Positions 33,745 to 45,800 of a stretch of DNA of 64,000 bases are shown in pieces. Below the pieces are notes generated by a model. That model had not been told where the DNA came from. It saw only the letters and a list, made by a program, of their open reading frames with translations, and searched no databases. How positions within the stretch are numbered: position 1 is the first letter of the stretch; every line of letters begins with the position of its first letter. Origin of the DNA: Toxorhynchites rutilus septentrionalis (taxonomy: Eukaryota > Arthropoda > Insecta > Diptera > Culicidae); assembly GCF_029784135.1 (NCBI RefSeq), contig NC_073746.1, forward strand, positions 249,683,494-249,747,493. The letters are read 5' to 3'. The position numbers and the translations under genes are program-made.

Positions 33745-34681
33745 CATCTTTGATGGTAATATGTAACCGATTACTCGCGGTTGGCTCGAGGTTAGTATTA
33801 CAAAGTGTTCTCATAATTGGGATGTTGAAGTCTCCATTGCTCTGTGCGTGTGTCTGACACGAGATGCTTCCTACTGGGATGCAGCTGACCATTAATCAGC
33901 AACGCCCCCCTAGTATGTACCTCATGTCTAGCGTGGTGCGTCTTTCTCGACTCGAGGAATCCAGGATAGAATGGTCACTAGCCGGCACAATCATCAGCTC
34001 GTGTAAAGTTGCCATGAGCGGTACAATCCTCAGCTCTTGTTGAATGGTCAGTGGACTGCACAACCTTCGGCCCGTGTATCTGTAAGGAGTGTGTATATGT
34101 ATTGCCGCATATTAATAAAAGTTTATAGATCGGATAGGAGGGATATGAAACAGGGATACAACGAAGGAAATATCATTAAACGTTGACATCGGCGTTATTG
34201 AGGAACAGGTATAGATGAAGCAGAAGATCAAGATCACGGTTACCTAAGATATCCCAGACGGGGATATCCGATTGTCTGCCTTGTGGTCTCAGTGCTTTAG
34301 AGAGATGCGAACGGGCAGCATGGAACCGGAAACACGACCAGACAATATGCTCGATGTCGTGATAGCCATCGCTACAATCACAAAGATTGTTAGCTGCGAG
34401 CCCAATGTGATAAAGATGCGCGTTTAGGTTGTAGTGATTGGAAATAAGTCGAGGTATCACGCGAATGAATACCTACATTCTATCCCTTGAACCATGCACT
34501 CGTTGAGACCTTAGGGATAATTGTGTGAAACCAACGACCGAACTCATCTCCACTCCACATGCGCTGCCAACTTACGAGTGATAAGAAATGTGAAAAAATC
34601 ATTATAAGCAATTTGCCTTTCCAAAAGTGTGCCTTCTGAAGCGCCCACCTTAGCTAGCGAGTCTGCTTTATCATTCCCCGC
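33745..34681 (-). pseudogene. I-superfamily LINE 3' fragment (RNase H end, C-terminus, 3' UTR)
   Basis: On minus it starts at GGNDKADSLAKVGASEG (end of RNase H), runs through RQIAYNDFF and a frameshifted W..GRWFH region, and continues in the open frame 34460-34176 (LISNHYNLNAH, GYHDIEHIVWSC, ARSHLSKALRPQGRQ). This is colinear with the C-terminus of the element at 42342-46904 (GYHDIEHIVWSC, RARGRQ). The 3' UTR keeps CCGCGAGTAATCGGTT near 33770, as at 46757. Adjacent DNA at 34682-34790 carries the preceding RNase H codons in the opposite orientation. Confidence 0.8.
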
Positions 34682-34790
34682 CTCTTATTTTCTAACGAGA
34701 ATAAGACATCTATTGAGTGTTTTGGTCGAAAACTTTTTCAAGATTACCTTAGCATGGGTTCCCTCTCATTGCACTCCTGGTCCAAACGAT
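34682..34790 (+). pseudogene. Inverted 5' part of the same LINE insertion
   Basis: The plus strand reads AWVPSHCTPGPNDA, the RNase H motif that immediately precedes the codons found on minus just across the junction. The head-to-head arrangement with nearly abutting codons is the signature of twin priming during LINE integration. Confidence 0.75.
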
Positions 34791-35424
34791 GCTAGATAAC
34801 CCCTGGTTTAGGTAACAATACTAGTAGTACTAGTACCTGCAATCGGTCCGGAAAAAAGCATTCATCCAGACCAGAAGTGGCCAAACCGTCGACCGCAAAG
34901 GGCCTGGTATGTACACGTTTTGTGAACTTCTGGTAGACAACAAGAGCGTTTATCAAAAACTTTAACTAAAATGGAATGTTGCTGTTTTGGTAGACCGATA
35001 ACTTTTAAATAACAGGCAGCCCGCAGTGCTATTTTCGGCGGGTGTCGTTGGGGTCCCTGAACATCGCCATGACCACTCGGTAAGCATTGCCCTCATGGGT
35101 TAACGTCAATTTCTCATCAAAACTCCCAGTAGCAATTAGATTTGCTCCGTTTATGAGTGCGAACCAACAGACCACTCTAAAATCCACTCTCCTTTCTGCT
35201 CTGATATCGCTGCTTGCCCGTTCGAAACGTCTTCTGATGCTATGGCAGTTAGCACGAAGCACTCCTTGTGTTCAGGCTCACAGTTGCTTGTATTTACACC
35301 CAAAATTAATATTTAGCAAATTTTTGGCATATTCATGAATCAGTTTAGATGAGCTTAAAAGAATCATAAAATATTATGTCCACCCATACTGGTGCAGCAT
35401 TTAATTAAGTGAGAGGCGAGTTTT
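34791..35424. other. Unassigned; possible coding relic on minus
   Basis: A minus frame at 35029-35262 (NLIATGSFDEKLTLTHEGN, VVMAMFRDPNDTRRK) looks protein-like, but I cannot assign it. No other signal. Confidence 0.25.
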
Positions 35425-35700
35425 TTCTATCCCATTTGTTTATTTATCTAAGCTCATCATCATTTTTAGCTGTAACAGAGCCGGATTTTAATCGTGTACA
35501 TGTCACATGTCTTGTTGTATCTATAAATAGAACATTACACAGTTGCCATTTTAGGCGTGAGAGTTTATCTATTGTTCAGTTAGACCACCGGACAGCGGAG
35601 ACAGTTGATATGATCGTTGCTGTGTTATTAATAGAACAACAGCACGATGTTTCCTGCAGAGCAGAACAGAGTTGTATGGATGAATCGATCTTCAAAATTC
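35425..35700 (-). mobile_element. SINE, 5'-truncated second copy
   Basis: Reverse complement of this block aligns with 1725-2079: GATCGATTCATCCATACAAC, TCCGGTGGTCTAACTG, CATGTGACATGTACACG, CGGCTCTGTTACAGCTAAA and GGGATA before an A-run. The tRNA head is missing. It lies against the L1-like relic that starts near 35719. Confidence 0.8.
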
Positions 35701-35718
35701 TTCAAAATCGATCAAAAT

Positions 35719-37515
35719 TCTTTCTCGTATTCTGAAAGCTCGGATAGAAAGGGTAATGAGTGACAATGGAGTTCTCAGTGAGAGCCAAAAATGTGCAAAT
35801 GCTGATAGGAATATCTTCCAAGCTGCGCTTATTTTGAAAGACCGTATAGCCCGAATGAAAGTAAACAAACAGCAAGGTTAACTCATTTCTTTCGATCTCG
35901 ACCACGCTTTCGATCGAGTGGATAGACAATTTCTCCAGCGCACCATGTGCTCGCTCGGCTTTAACACGAGGCTAGTCAACCTGCTTTCTCATATTGGCTC
36001 TTTGGCATCATCCCGCTTACTAGTAAACGGACATCTATCTGAAGCTTTTCCCATCCAGCGATCGGTTCGGCAAGGAGACCCCCTATCCATGCACCTTTTC
36101 GTGCTCTATTTACATCCGCTGGTAGCACAACTAGAACGTGTGTGCGAGAATGACGTCGTTGTCGCAAAATTCAACGCGTAAGAGAGTTGTTTAGGCAACA
36201 TGAGGAGGTCTCCGGCGCAAAGCTCAATTGGGCGAAAACAAAAGCCATTGATGTCAGTGCGACGGTACAAAATGTAATGACAAACGGTGGATACAATAAA
36301 GTTTTTAGGTATCACTTATGCAAATTCTATTCGTCACATAATAACAGCCAATTGGGATGACGTAGTAAGCAAATTTTCACAACAAGTGTGGCTCCACTCA
36401 ATGCGCTCATTAACCTTACCCCTAAAAATAATACTTTTGAACACATTCATTACATTCAAAATATGGTATCTTTCGTCAATTTTATCACCATACGGAGTAC
36501 ACATAGCAAGAATTACTTCGAAAATGGGTACGTTTCTGTGGAATAGAATTCCTGAACGCATTCCCATGCAGCAACTAGCACGAGACCGAGACAATGGAGG
36601 ACTAAAACTGCAACTACCGGCGTTAAAGTGCAAAGCATTATTTCTAAATCGTCATCTCAAGGAGATTGAAGCCATTCCTTTCTACAAATCCTACCTGTTC
36701 CCTAACATAGAAACTCCACCAACAGAGCTTCCTTGCTTGAAAATAATTGCGTAAGTGATTCCAACACTTTCCGCTCAAATAATTCAAAATCCATCATCCG
36801 ATCAAATTCATCGGCTTGCTATCGAAGCCAAGACGGGTCTATGGTACTAGGTGAGGCCGTTTCGTCACTAAGTTGGTTAGTGGAGCGGTATATGAAAACA
36901 GTACGGAAGAAAGCAGAAGGGGAATTATTTGCTTGAAGTGTGAAAGAGACAGACTGATCAGGAACGAGCTTCGGCACTAGCGTATTGTGTTTTGTTTACA
37001 AACAAAACACAGTAGACTTCCAAGATGGCTGAAGAGTGGTTTTAGCAAGTTGGCCCACCTTAGGATATACTTCTACGCGCCTTGATCGAAGCAACAGATA
37101 CTCCAAAAGTAATGGCGAATTCACCATCTGTGAACTGCGTAAAACATGGAAAAACATATCATCATATGCAATAACTTCAAAACAGCGCGGAGAATTATTC
37201 ATGTTGGTAAATGAGAAAACACCACATCGAAGACTTTCATGCATTATGAGACGGGTGGACGATGAAAACTGTACGCATTGCAACGGAACGACAGAGACAC
37301 TACAGCACAAGTTCAGCGAATGTCAACGAGTAGCAGCGGCCTGGACACTGCTGCTGCGCAAAATATGTGAGAAATTTGAGTCGAATGAGGTCATCGCCGC
37401 CAAGGAGGCCTACTTTGCAGACTTCGAGAAAACGTATTTTTCAGGTGGAATAAAGAAGGTGGAGCATCGCTGGGTCAAGTGTATCGAACTAAAAGAAAAC
37501 TATGTTGAGATATAA
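35719..37515 (+). pseudogene. L1-like LINE relic: RT palm to C-terminal zinc motif
   Basis: Frame-by-frame reading gives GVLSESQKCANADRNIFQAA, then LISFDLDHAFDRVDR (RT motif A) and SVRQGDPLSMHLFVLYLHPL (motif B). Next come IKFLGITYANS and FLWNRIPERIPMQQLARDRD, then LKLQLPALKCKALFLNRHL, with a final C-x2-C-x9-H-x4-C cluster (CTHCNGTTETLQHKFSEC) near 37272-37325. This is the RT plus zf-RVT organisation of L1/Tx1-type LINEs. The YADD region is deleted after 36180, and there are stops at about 35878 and 36754-37036 plus frameshifts. No endonuclease portion remains. Confidence 0.8.
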
Positions 37516-39061
37516 ATCGCCAGAGCTTATCGGACTGCCCTAGTATATGCCATAGCAGTATAAGAGAAAAATGACTTTGCAAATAAGCGAGTTGACCCTT
37601 TAGACGGCATGAGGCGGTGTTTTGCACAAAGTGACTGCAGTATGTACATGGTTTCCCTTTCGGAAAAACAATTTAATCTGTAATTTCTGCATAAGAATTT
37701 GATTTTGAATTCTGAATTTTGAGTCTAACTTCGTGGTCTGTATATCAATATCTGAATCTGGATATTTAATATACAACATTGGTTGGAACATCTGAAGTGA
37801 AGCCAATGATCTCAATCGCGGGATTTTTGTGTACTGGAAAACTGGTGTGAATCCAGATCCAGATGTAGTGTAATTGTAGAATACGCAATCTACACATAAT
37901 CCATGATCTAGAATATGAAGTCTGTATATGTCATACTTCGGCTCTATTTGTTTAGAGCTTTGAATTTGAATTACGTCTTTGGAATGTCATATCTGAATGA
38001 AAGAACATATTTAAGATTTGGATCTAGAATCTTGAAATCTGATACTGAAACTTGTATCTACAAACAATACAATACAATATACGCTTGTAACAATACTCAT
38101 TGTAATACCCAGAGCTATCCATTTCGTGGTTTGCACAGTGAAGTCAACAATTTACAAACATAAATAATTTAGATTTCAATAAAAAGAAATTAGAATTTCA
38201 CTTCATCTGGATGTCTGCCACGTGATCGATTGCACGATTCAAGCACTTTGTGGTGATTTTAAAATACTGCTTTTTTAGTTGGTAACGGAATTCTGCGTAA
38301 TTTGCAACAAAATAACCTTTAGTGTAGCTCCACGAAAAACAATTCAGTATCAAATTCCTATTCCTATACTACGGATTCTCGACTCTAGACGGCAGGCTCG
38401 GATTTCTTAAATTATTATTCGATTTCCAAACTCAATCACCATTGTAAAAAGTATTAAATGTCACATAAAAAGTTTACAAGCATTTGAAAAGAAAAAAATG
38501 GATAGGTAAGCGGTCACTAAATAAAGAACAATAAACTCGGAGATTCCTGCTACTAAAACATCAAGGGAACATTTTCCTGTATCAATTCACAATGTTTTAT
38601 GAGAATTTGTGACAAGGACTTTTTTTGTACCCAGTGAATGCACTGTACGAATATTTGCAAACCATTACAACAATGAAGCATTCATCGTGACAAATTGATA
38701 AAAAATATAATGCTGTTAAGGCCGTCTCGACCTACATCTTAGAATGCGTTTAGATGTAGTATAACTGTTGAATAAGCTCTTCATATCCCAATCCTACTGT
38801 CCCATGAACCAATTCGTTCGGTTGCACAACCTCACAGATAGATGATGGACCAGTTTGTGTTTCAATCGGGGGCCGCGAAGTAATCGGTTGGATGTTACCA
38901 TAAGGAAATGTTTGCGTTAAGTACACACTCTCGTGACACAATCATACTCTGGAACCTCAGAAGAGGCAAAGTGAATAGCCACTAATCGCTTGTTTTACGG
39001 GCGGCATCTTTAATTCTACACTACGGCCGCGGGAGGCAACTAGGCGGTTTTCGACGGCAAT
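37516..39061. other. AT-rich DNA with degenerate TCTGAATCTGGA-like runs
   Basis: 37680-38060 has many scattered GAATCT/TCTAGAAT/GATCCAGAT words, suggestive of an eroded simple repeat. A minus frame at 38750-38941 (FPYGNIQPITSRPPIETQTG, NELVHGTVGLGYEELIQQL) reads like protein, but an in-frame stop lies just upstream and I recognise no family. Nothing else seen. Confidence 0.3.
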
Positions 39062-39233
39062 ATGTCGGCATCGAACAGAAGGACGAAAAATGAAAGTTGT
39101 ACAGAAACTTTCTTTCGCGAGAATGTCGATTCGCTTGCACCAATTTCCTCACCTGGACTATTAGGTAATACCAAGGAAAAAAAACATGTTGACGATTTTC
39201 GCACAAAGGGAAATCAAATTCGAACTCTCGTAG
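39062..39233 (+). other. Candidate short coding exon, unrecognised
   Basis: An ATG with A at -3 (GGCAATATGTCG) opens a frame reading MSASNRRTKNESCTETFF and on to NQIRTLV. It meets a good splice donor, TAG|GTAAGG, at 39234. The preceding 60 bp is GC-rich. There is no known domain. It could be chance. Confidence 0.25.
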
Positions 39234-40369
39234 GTAAGGGACCCACCACCGGTTTATGGAGGTGTTTATGATGTATTGTGAGACTTAAATAAAAATATAT
39301 CCACATATACGACCGGTTTTATTTACTTCTCTCCACCACTTCGGCAGGTGTGACAACTTTGATGGGGGATGGCTGATAGCGTGGAGAAAGGCAGAGAGAT
39401 GTCGTTGATAAAGAGATAGGCTGTGGAACCAGATAGCCTATTCATCGCGGTTGTTTTTTTAATTTTCAATTAAGGATCGGATTGCAAATCAACTCACGGG
39501 AGGTTTATAGCGGCCGAAAGGTTGTTGAGAGTATGCAGATTCGACGGTGTGATGGAGTTTAGAGTTGAAAATTGCCGAGTCGCGCCATTCGATAATGATT
39601 ACTTAATTGTGTCGTTTATGCAACGATCAGTGTGCTATCGGGAATTGGCAAGCTAGTGATATAAGTATCGAGCGCACTAAGATAAAGTTGATGGATTATC
39701 TCGAATTTGCATACATTAATATGTAACGAAAAAGTAGGAAATTTCAAATTTGACCGCATGGTAGTAATTTTTACGCGCGCGTGTTATTCGTAAGATATAC
39801 ATTTGTCAATGAACGACAAAGTTGACGGATCGGTTTATAACTGGAAAATATTGCACAAATTTAATTTGTTTTCAAATCGACCTCAATTTTACTGAAATGA
39901 TCTTGTTTGCTCCATGTAATTCGGTTCTAAATCTGTAACAACAGGGGTTCTCGAATATTCAAGTGTCAACATTATTTTCCAATTGAAAAAAACATATGTT
40001 ACTTCAAGGCGATCTTCTAAAGCTATTGATTTCAAGTATGCGCTTTTCGACAATACTATTTCATTCATTGAAACATAGTCTGGTGAATGGGCTAGAACTT
40101 TCTATAAAAGTAGATGACGATTTTTTTATTCATCTTACATAATATAGCAAAGCGTTTTTATGATGCAAGCTATTTTTTCCCTTGTTTTTGCACGTGACCG
40201 TTTACCCTTTGATAATGAACCGCAATACATCAATTTGGAATTGGAAATCTACAATTTGGGAATTTCGGTATTCCGTGATGGTTTAGTTGGTGTTGGAACA
40301 GTCATGGGATAAATAATGTTTCTACACTCATATTATTTCAATGTTTTCCAAACACCTGAAATGTCATTC
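39234..40369. other. Unassigned DNA
   Basis: No recognised gene or repeat in this 1.1 kb. Confidence 0.25.
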
Positions 40370-40625
40370 ATTCTATTATTGAGCTTCACTCGTGGAACAA
40401 TAAAACACAAAAGAGACTCAGTTTTGATAATGGAAATGCATACGCAGAGAAGAAACTCTGCCACATGTGAATGGACACTTTGGAGAAAGAAAATATTGCA
40501 ATTGCGGCTCCACCCGATGGCAACTTGATCACACGTCAGAGGTTCAAAGCAGAGCATTGACTAGACGGCGGCGCGTCCCTTACCAAGTGAACCATCGTGC
40601 GTTCATTCCCAGGACTCTCGATTGA
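40370..40625 (-). mobile_element. Possible tRNA-derived SINE (minus)
   Basis: The minus strand has GGTTCACTTGGTAAGGGACG followed about 35 nt later by GCTTTGAACCTC, a tRNA-like spacing, then a non-coding body. No target duplication or clear tail was found. Confidence 0.3.
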
Positions 40626-40759
40626 TTGATTGGCATTTTTCAAGCTTTGAGGCGAATGAACTTTGTCGATTAACCTCTAATCCAAAGATTTAATTTCCAA
40701 AAGAACGGACCAAATGCAAACGTTTTTGACACAACCGATTCACTACGAGTTAGACACGA

Positions 40760-40955
40760 CATTGTAGGTTAAAGGGAAATCGTGGTGCGATTTTGTTCGC
40801 AACTTCAAATCCAAGATGAAGTGATACAGATCTTCGGTTTTCATGCCGTTTGGCGGAATACACTTGTGTACTCTTGCATCGCACACATGCATTGTTAGTT
40901 TTTATGCGTTACCAAATGTTGATTGAAATGGTTACCATTTAGCAGTTGTAATGTT
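40760..40955 (+). repeat. Dispersed repeat, partner of 12135-12345
   Basis: Blocks GCGATTTTGTTCGCAACTTCAAA (in part), GAAGTGATACAGA, CGGTTTTCATGCCG, ACACTTGTGTA and CCAAATGTTGATTG occur in the same order as in the partner copy. Confidence 0.55.
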
Positions 40956-40962
40956 TTGTTCA

Positions 40963-41358
40963 TTATAAATATGGAATATTTATGTTGATTGCACACTTAC
41001 ATAATTGCCAGTCGACGTGTGTTTTTCTCTTTTCTCTTAAACTAAGATGATATAAACGGTTCAATTCGAATGGGTTCAAACGAAGCGTTGAACGCCATTT
41101 GTCAAAATGAGCTGAAGCACGCACTTCATTTTCATTACCAGTCCCTAAAATTAATTGACAAACTGTGTATAACTGTGTAATATCGAATGTTTGATTGATG
41201 ATTGCCACAAGTTCTTGATAGCTTGTACTCTTGCTTGCCACAAGTTCAGATAGCCTCGTTTTCCGATGCGAATTTCTGTCTAAGACAGGTTTTGACAGTA
41301 GTTTTCGGGTGTTCATCGCAGTTTGGAAATTTTTGGATCTTATAAGCATGTAGGGCAT
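40963..41358 (-). other. 131-codon open frame, unrecognised
   Basis: The minus frame has a balanced composition (STSYQELVAIINQTFDITQL, YTVCQLILGTGNENEVRA, FDKWRSTLRLNPFELNRLY) without low-complexity runs. It starts at a non-ATG codon in the longest version. No motif was recognised and there is no neighbouring exon evidence. It may be a domesticated or viral-derived fragment, or chance. Confidence 0.25.
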
Positions 41359-41640
41359 GTATTAACATCACGATATTCACGTTATATTCTAGCATTTTTC
41401 CAGATTTTCAGACGTAGTTCATTTTTGTTGACGAATCATAATTTCTTTCAGCGTATTTTGTTTTTGAGTAAAACCTTTTTTATTGATGACAAACATTTTG
41501 CGAGCGTGTAAATCATGACAGTTGCATCTTCCACGAGATCTTCTTTTCGTTTTCATTCAGAATTTTCACGTGGCAGGTGTCACGGTGTTTATTTATGTTT
41601 CGTCTCGATATTCCAAGCTAAATGTCTAAACGGTTGGTGT

Positions 41641-41866
41641 CATTTTACAAACGAATTGCGCCGGAAGTACTATTGTTTCACAGAAGGACTTAATGATTAT
41701 AAGGTTAAATGTTGCATATGTGATTCCTACGTTTCGGTGACTAACATCGGTATGTTCATTTTTTCATTTTGTTAAAACCGAAGTTTGGAATCAACAATCA
41801 ACAATTCCAAGAATATCTGATTTAGAAAAGCATATCCAAACACCGAAAAATTGCAAATGTGAGTTA
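41641..41866 (+). other. Possible BED-like zinc-finger fragment
   Basis: The plus frame reads FTNELRRKYYCFTEGLNDYK then VKCCICDSYVSVTNIG. A GTATGT step follows directly, and about 60 nt later an AG precedes codons reading DLEKHIQTPKNCKC. The two halves resemble the C-x2-C ... H-x(n)-C/H finger seen in transposase-related host proteins, interrupted by a short intron. The phases do not join cleanly (one base off), so it is either a relic or coincidence. Confidence 0.3.
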
Positions 41867-41946
41867 ATAACTTTTGGACTTAAATATTTAGAAAAATAAA
41901 CTTCTTTTGGAGCTGAGCTCCCACCTTATTCACTTGTTAAAATAGA

Positions 41947-41980
41947 ACTGACTTCACAATGATTATCCCTGCCTTTTATA
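41947..41980 (-). promoter_or_regulatory. Predicted core promoter (TATA plus initiator), minus strand
   Basis: On minus TATAAAAGG (box at plus 41974-41980) is followed by TCAGT (plus 41947-41951), with its A 31 bp downstream of the first T of the box, the canonical arthropod spacing. It lies downstream (in minus orientation) of the decayed gypsy-type element and could be part of its LTR, or a promoter reading toward 41358. Confidence 0.45.
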
Positions 41981-42014
41981 CCGAATGAAATAGTTTAAAA
42001 TATTTTATCTTAAT

Positions 42015-42341
42015 TCAGCATATTTCTTGGGAACGATCTGGGTGGCGTGATGATGCGTTGATGTTATTCGGCTGGCGTGAAAGTGGGATTGTTCGAAAAG
42101 GTGTTGGTGTATCTAAAAATGCTTGAAGTTGTGTTTTTCTCTCGTCTGATAATTCCTCTGAATTGTTGATGTCAGGTTTATTTTCCGTTGTTTTTGATGC
42201 CTCGTCTATCATAAGGTTTTCAGTGTTTTTGTCGAAGTAGACTGTTATGTTGGCTGTCTGTTTCCTATTCATCGAAGGATCGCTAATGAGTTTGCGATCA
42301 GAATTATTGTTGATAATCCAAATGATCCGGAATAATTCAGT
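42015..42341 (-). other. Open frame cut by the LINE insertion
   Basis: The minus frame (RKQTANITVYFDKNTENLMI, SDERKTQLQAFLDTPTPF) is interrupted at 42341 by the LINE. Beyond the element, sequence from 46913 continues in frame for about 20 codons. The protein is unrecognised; by position it could be the end of the gypsy-type env-side region. Confidence 0.35.
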
Positions 42342-42877
42342 ATCCATTTGCGGATATTTTAAAGGGCGCTTCTCCACTGGCCCAACAACAACAAACAATC
42401 AACACACAAAATGTCTTCGCCACGTTGCCCGTTGACGAAATAGAAGCGGATACAGCTAACGGGGGCACACCGTTCATTTTCCAAGGGAATCCCCGGCGCA
42501 AAAATGTGACCACTCCCAAAGTTCAAGGACAAGCCCCTCCGGTGATACCCCCTGTTAGCATGCCTAAAAAATCGAGTGCAGCGGACAAGCAAAATCAGGT
42601 TCCTCCTGGTTTCCGTGGGAATAATTCACCTTCGAATGGCCCAGCACTCGAGGGGACATCAAAAACCCAAACTGTCCCTATTTTTCCGTCCAGTTCAACT
42701 TCCCAATCGGGATTTATAAAGTTGTCTGACCTTTTGGACCAAATCTTCAAGTGTTTTAATGTTTCCGACTCCATCAGAACCCTTGTCATCTCAATGCTTC
42801 CAGTATTAAAGACAATTTTGCAACAATTGATGCAAACATGGCCCCTCCTTGCAATGATTATCTCTCTTGATGTCTAA
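42342..42877 (+). pseudogene. LINE ORF1, N-terminus missing
   Basis: Open from the truncation point: FADILKGASPLAQQQQTINT, then a Pro/Gln/Ser-rich linker (VPPGFRGNNSPSNGP) and a hydrophobic helical end (FIKLSDLLDQIFKCF ... LPVLKTILQQLMQTWPLL). The nucleic-acid-binding zinc knuckles expected in ORF1 proteins are absent because of the truncation. The stop TAA at 42875-42877 overlaps the ORF2 ATG (42870) by 8 bases, suiting termination-reinitiation. No native start codon remains. Confidence 0.75.
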
Positions 42878-45800
42878 TTCAAATAGAGAGGTCGGAGATA
42901 TCACTGTTTTACAGTGGAATTGTCGTAGTCTTATCCCTAAATTGGATACATTCAAAATTTTTATTCATAACTACAATTGTGATGTTTTTGCTCTGTCCGA
43001 AACTTGGCTTTCTTCGCGAGATGATATCTCTTTCCACGATTTTAATATTATACGCTTGGACCGTGATGATAGATACGGAGGGGTGCTATTGGGTATCAAT
43101 AAGTGCCACTCATTTTTTAGAATTGACCTTCCACCTATTGGAGGGATCGAAGCTGTTGCTTGTCATGCAAACATCAGAGGCAAAGACCTCTGTATTGTCA
43201 GCTTGTATTGGCCTCCGAGAGCTGTGGTTAGCCGCAAACAACTTGATGACATGTGCTCACTCGTTCCTGAGCCACGATTGATCTTGGGAGACTTCAACTC
43301 TCACGGAACTGCCTGGGGGGAACAGTACGACGACAATCGTTCATTGTTGATATATGACCTTTGTAACAGCTTCAATATGACCGTTTTGAACACTGGGGAA
43401 ACAACACGTGTACCTAAACCTCCTGCTAACCCAAGTGCTCTTGACCTCTCGCTTTGCTCGAATTCACTATCGTTAGATTGCAAGTGGAATGTAATCCAGG
43501 ACCCCAACGGTAGTGATCACTTGCCAATCAAAATTTCCATCATCATTGGGTCGAATTCTTCTGAATCTATAAACATGGCATATGACCTCACAAGACACAT
43601 TGACTGGAAAAAATATGCGGACGCGATTGCTCTAGCCATCAATTCCAGAGATGGTTTACCTCCATTGGAGGAGTATAACTTCCTTTCTCGTTTGATCTAT
43701 GACAGCGCGGTTCGCTCTCAAACGAAACCCATCCCAGGTTCCACCATTTCCCGAAGGCGTCCCAATCTATGGTGGGATAGCCAATGTTCCAAGCTTTATG
43801 TAGAAAAATCGAATGCATTTAAAGCTTTTCGGAAACGTGGAACCCCTGAAAATTTTCAAACGTATTTAGCCCTTGAAGATCAATTTAAAAACATAATCAA
43901 AGGGAAAAAACGTGCTTATTGGCGAAATTTCGTGGGAGGTTTGTCACGAGAAACGTCAATGAAAAAATTATGGAAAGTGTCTCGAAACATGAGAAATCGC
44001 TCTTCAACGAATGAAAGCGAAGAATATTCACATCGATGGATTTTTAATTTTGCACGGAAGGTTTGTCCCGATTCCGCTCCTGTGCAAAAAATTGTTCGAG
44101 ATATACCACAAGATAGGTGCGATCTTGATTCCGAGTTTTCGATGGTAGAATTCTCTCTTGCTCTGCTCTCATGTAACAATTCTGCTCCGGGATCGGATAG
44201 AATTAAGTTCAACTTGCTGAAAAACCTCCCTGATGTGGCGAAACATCGCTTGTTGAATTTATTCAAACGGTTTCTGGAGAATAATATTGTTCCAGATGAT
44301 TGGAGACAAGTACGAGTTATAGCTATTCAAAAACCCGGAAAACCCGCGTCCGACTTCAATTCGTACCGCCCAATAGCAATGCTGTCTTGTATACGGAAAT
44401 TGTTGGAGAAAATGATCTTGTTTCGCCTTGATCGATGGGTTGAAACGAATGGCCTACTCTCAGATACACAATATGGGTTCCGCAGGGGCAAGGGGACGAA
44501 TGATTGTCTTGCGTTGCTTTCTTCAGAAATTCAAATGGCTTACGCCGAAAAAAAAACAAATGGCTTCAGTATTCTTGGACATAAAGGGGGCCTTCGATTC
44601 TGTTTCAATAGAGGTTTTGTCGGACAAATTACACTCTCGGGGTCTGCCGCCTCTATTGAATAATATGTTATATAACTTGCTTTGTGAGAAACATTTGAAC
44701 TTTTCTCACGGAGATTCGGCAGTAAGTCGGGTCTCTTACATGGGCCTCCCCCAGGGCTCATGTTTAAGCCCCCTTTTGTACAACTTCTATGTAAGCGACA
44801 TCGACAATTGCCTTACACAAAATTGCAGCCTAAGACAACTTGCAGATGATGGAGTGGTGTCTGTCGTAGGATCAAACGAATCCGACCTGCAAGGACCCTT
44901 ACAAGATACTTTGAACAATTTTTCAGCCTGGGCCATTGGTCTAGGGATCGAATTCTCCACGGAGAAAACAGAGATGATGGTTTTTTCTAGGAAGCATAGA
45001 CCAGCAAAACCAAAGCTTCAACTTTTGGGTAAACCGATCACTCATGCTATGTCATTCAATTATCTTGGGGTCTGGTTCGACTCCAAATGTACTTGGGGGG
45101 CCCATATTAGGTATCTGAGTAAAAAATGCCAACAAAGAATAAACTTTCTCCGTACAATTACCGGCACCTGGTGGGGAGCCCACCCAGAAGATCTTATAAT
45201 GTTGTATCGAACAACTATTCTCTCAGTGATGGAGTATGGCAGTTTCTGTTTTCAATCAGCTGCCAAAACACACCTCATTAAACTCGAGCGAATTCAGTAT
45301 CTTTGTCTCCGTATTGCGTTGGGATGTATGCCCTCAACGCATACCATGAGTCTCGAGGTTTTGGCAGGCCTACTCCCACTAAAAGATCGCTTCAATTTAT
45401 TATCTCTTCGGTTCTTCATCCGGTGTAAGGTCATGAACCCATTGGTGATCGGAAATTTTGAGCAGCTGATCGAGCTAAATTTTCGCTCCGGATGCATGAG
45501 TTCATATCATGAATTCATCTCCATGCAGGTTGATCCTTCTTCGTATATTCCCAACCGTGTTTGTTTCCCTGACTACATCAATTCCTCTGTGCATTTTGAT
45601 CTGTCCATGAAGCAAGATATCCATGGATATTCAGATTACCAACGATCGAGGATCGCTCCAACGATCTTCGATGAAAAGTATGGGGGTATCAATTGTGATA
45701 ATATGTACTTTACTGATGGGTCCACTATAAACGAGTCCACAGGATTTGGAGTGTTCAACGAATTTTTTAGCACCTCACACAGTCTTCAGAATCCTTGCTC

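Noticed and set aside
37680..38060. Clean microsatellite
   Set aside because: Words such as GAATCTGGA recur irregularly; no constant period could be shown.
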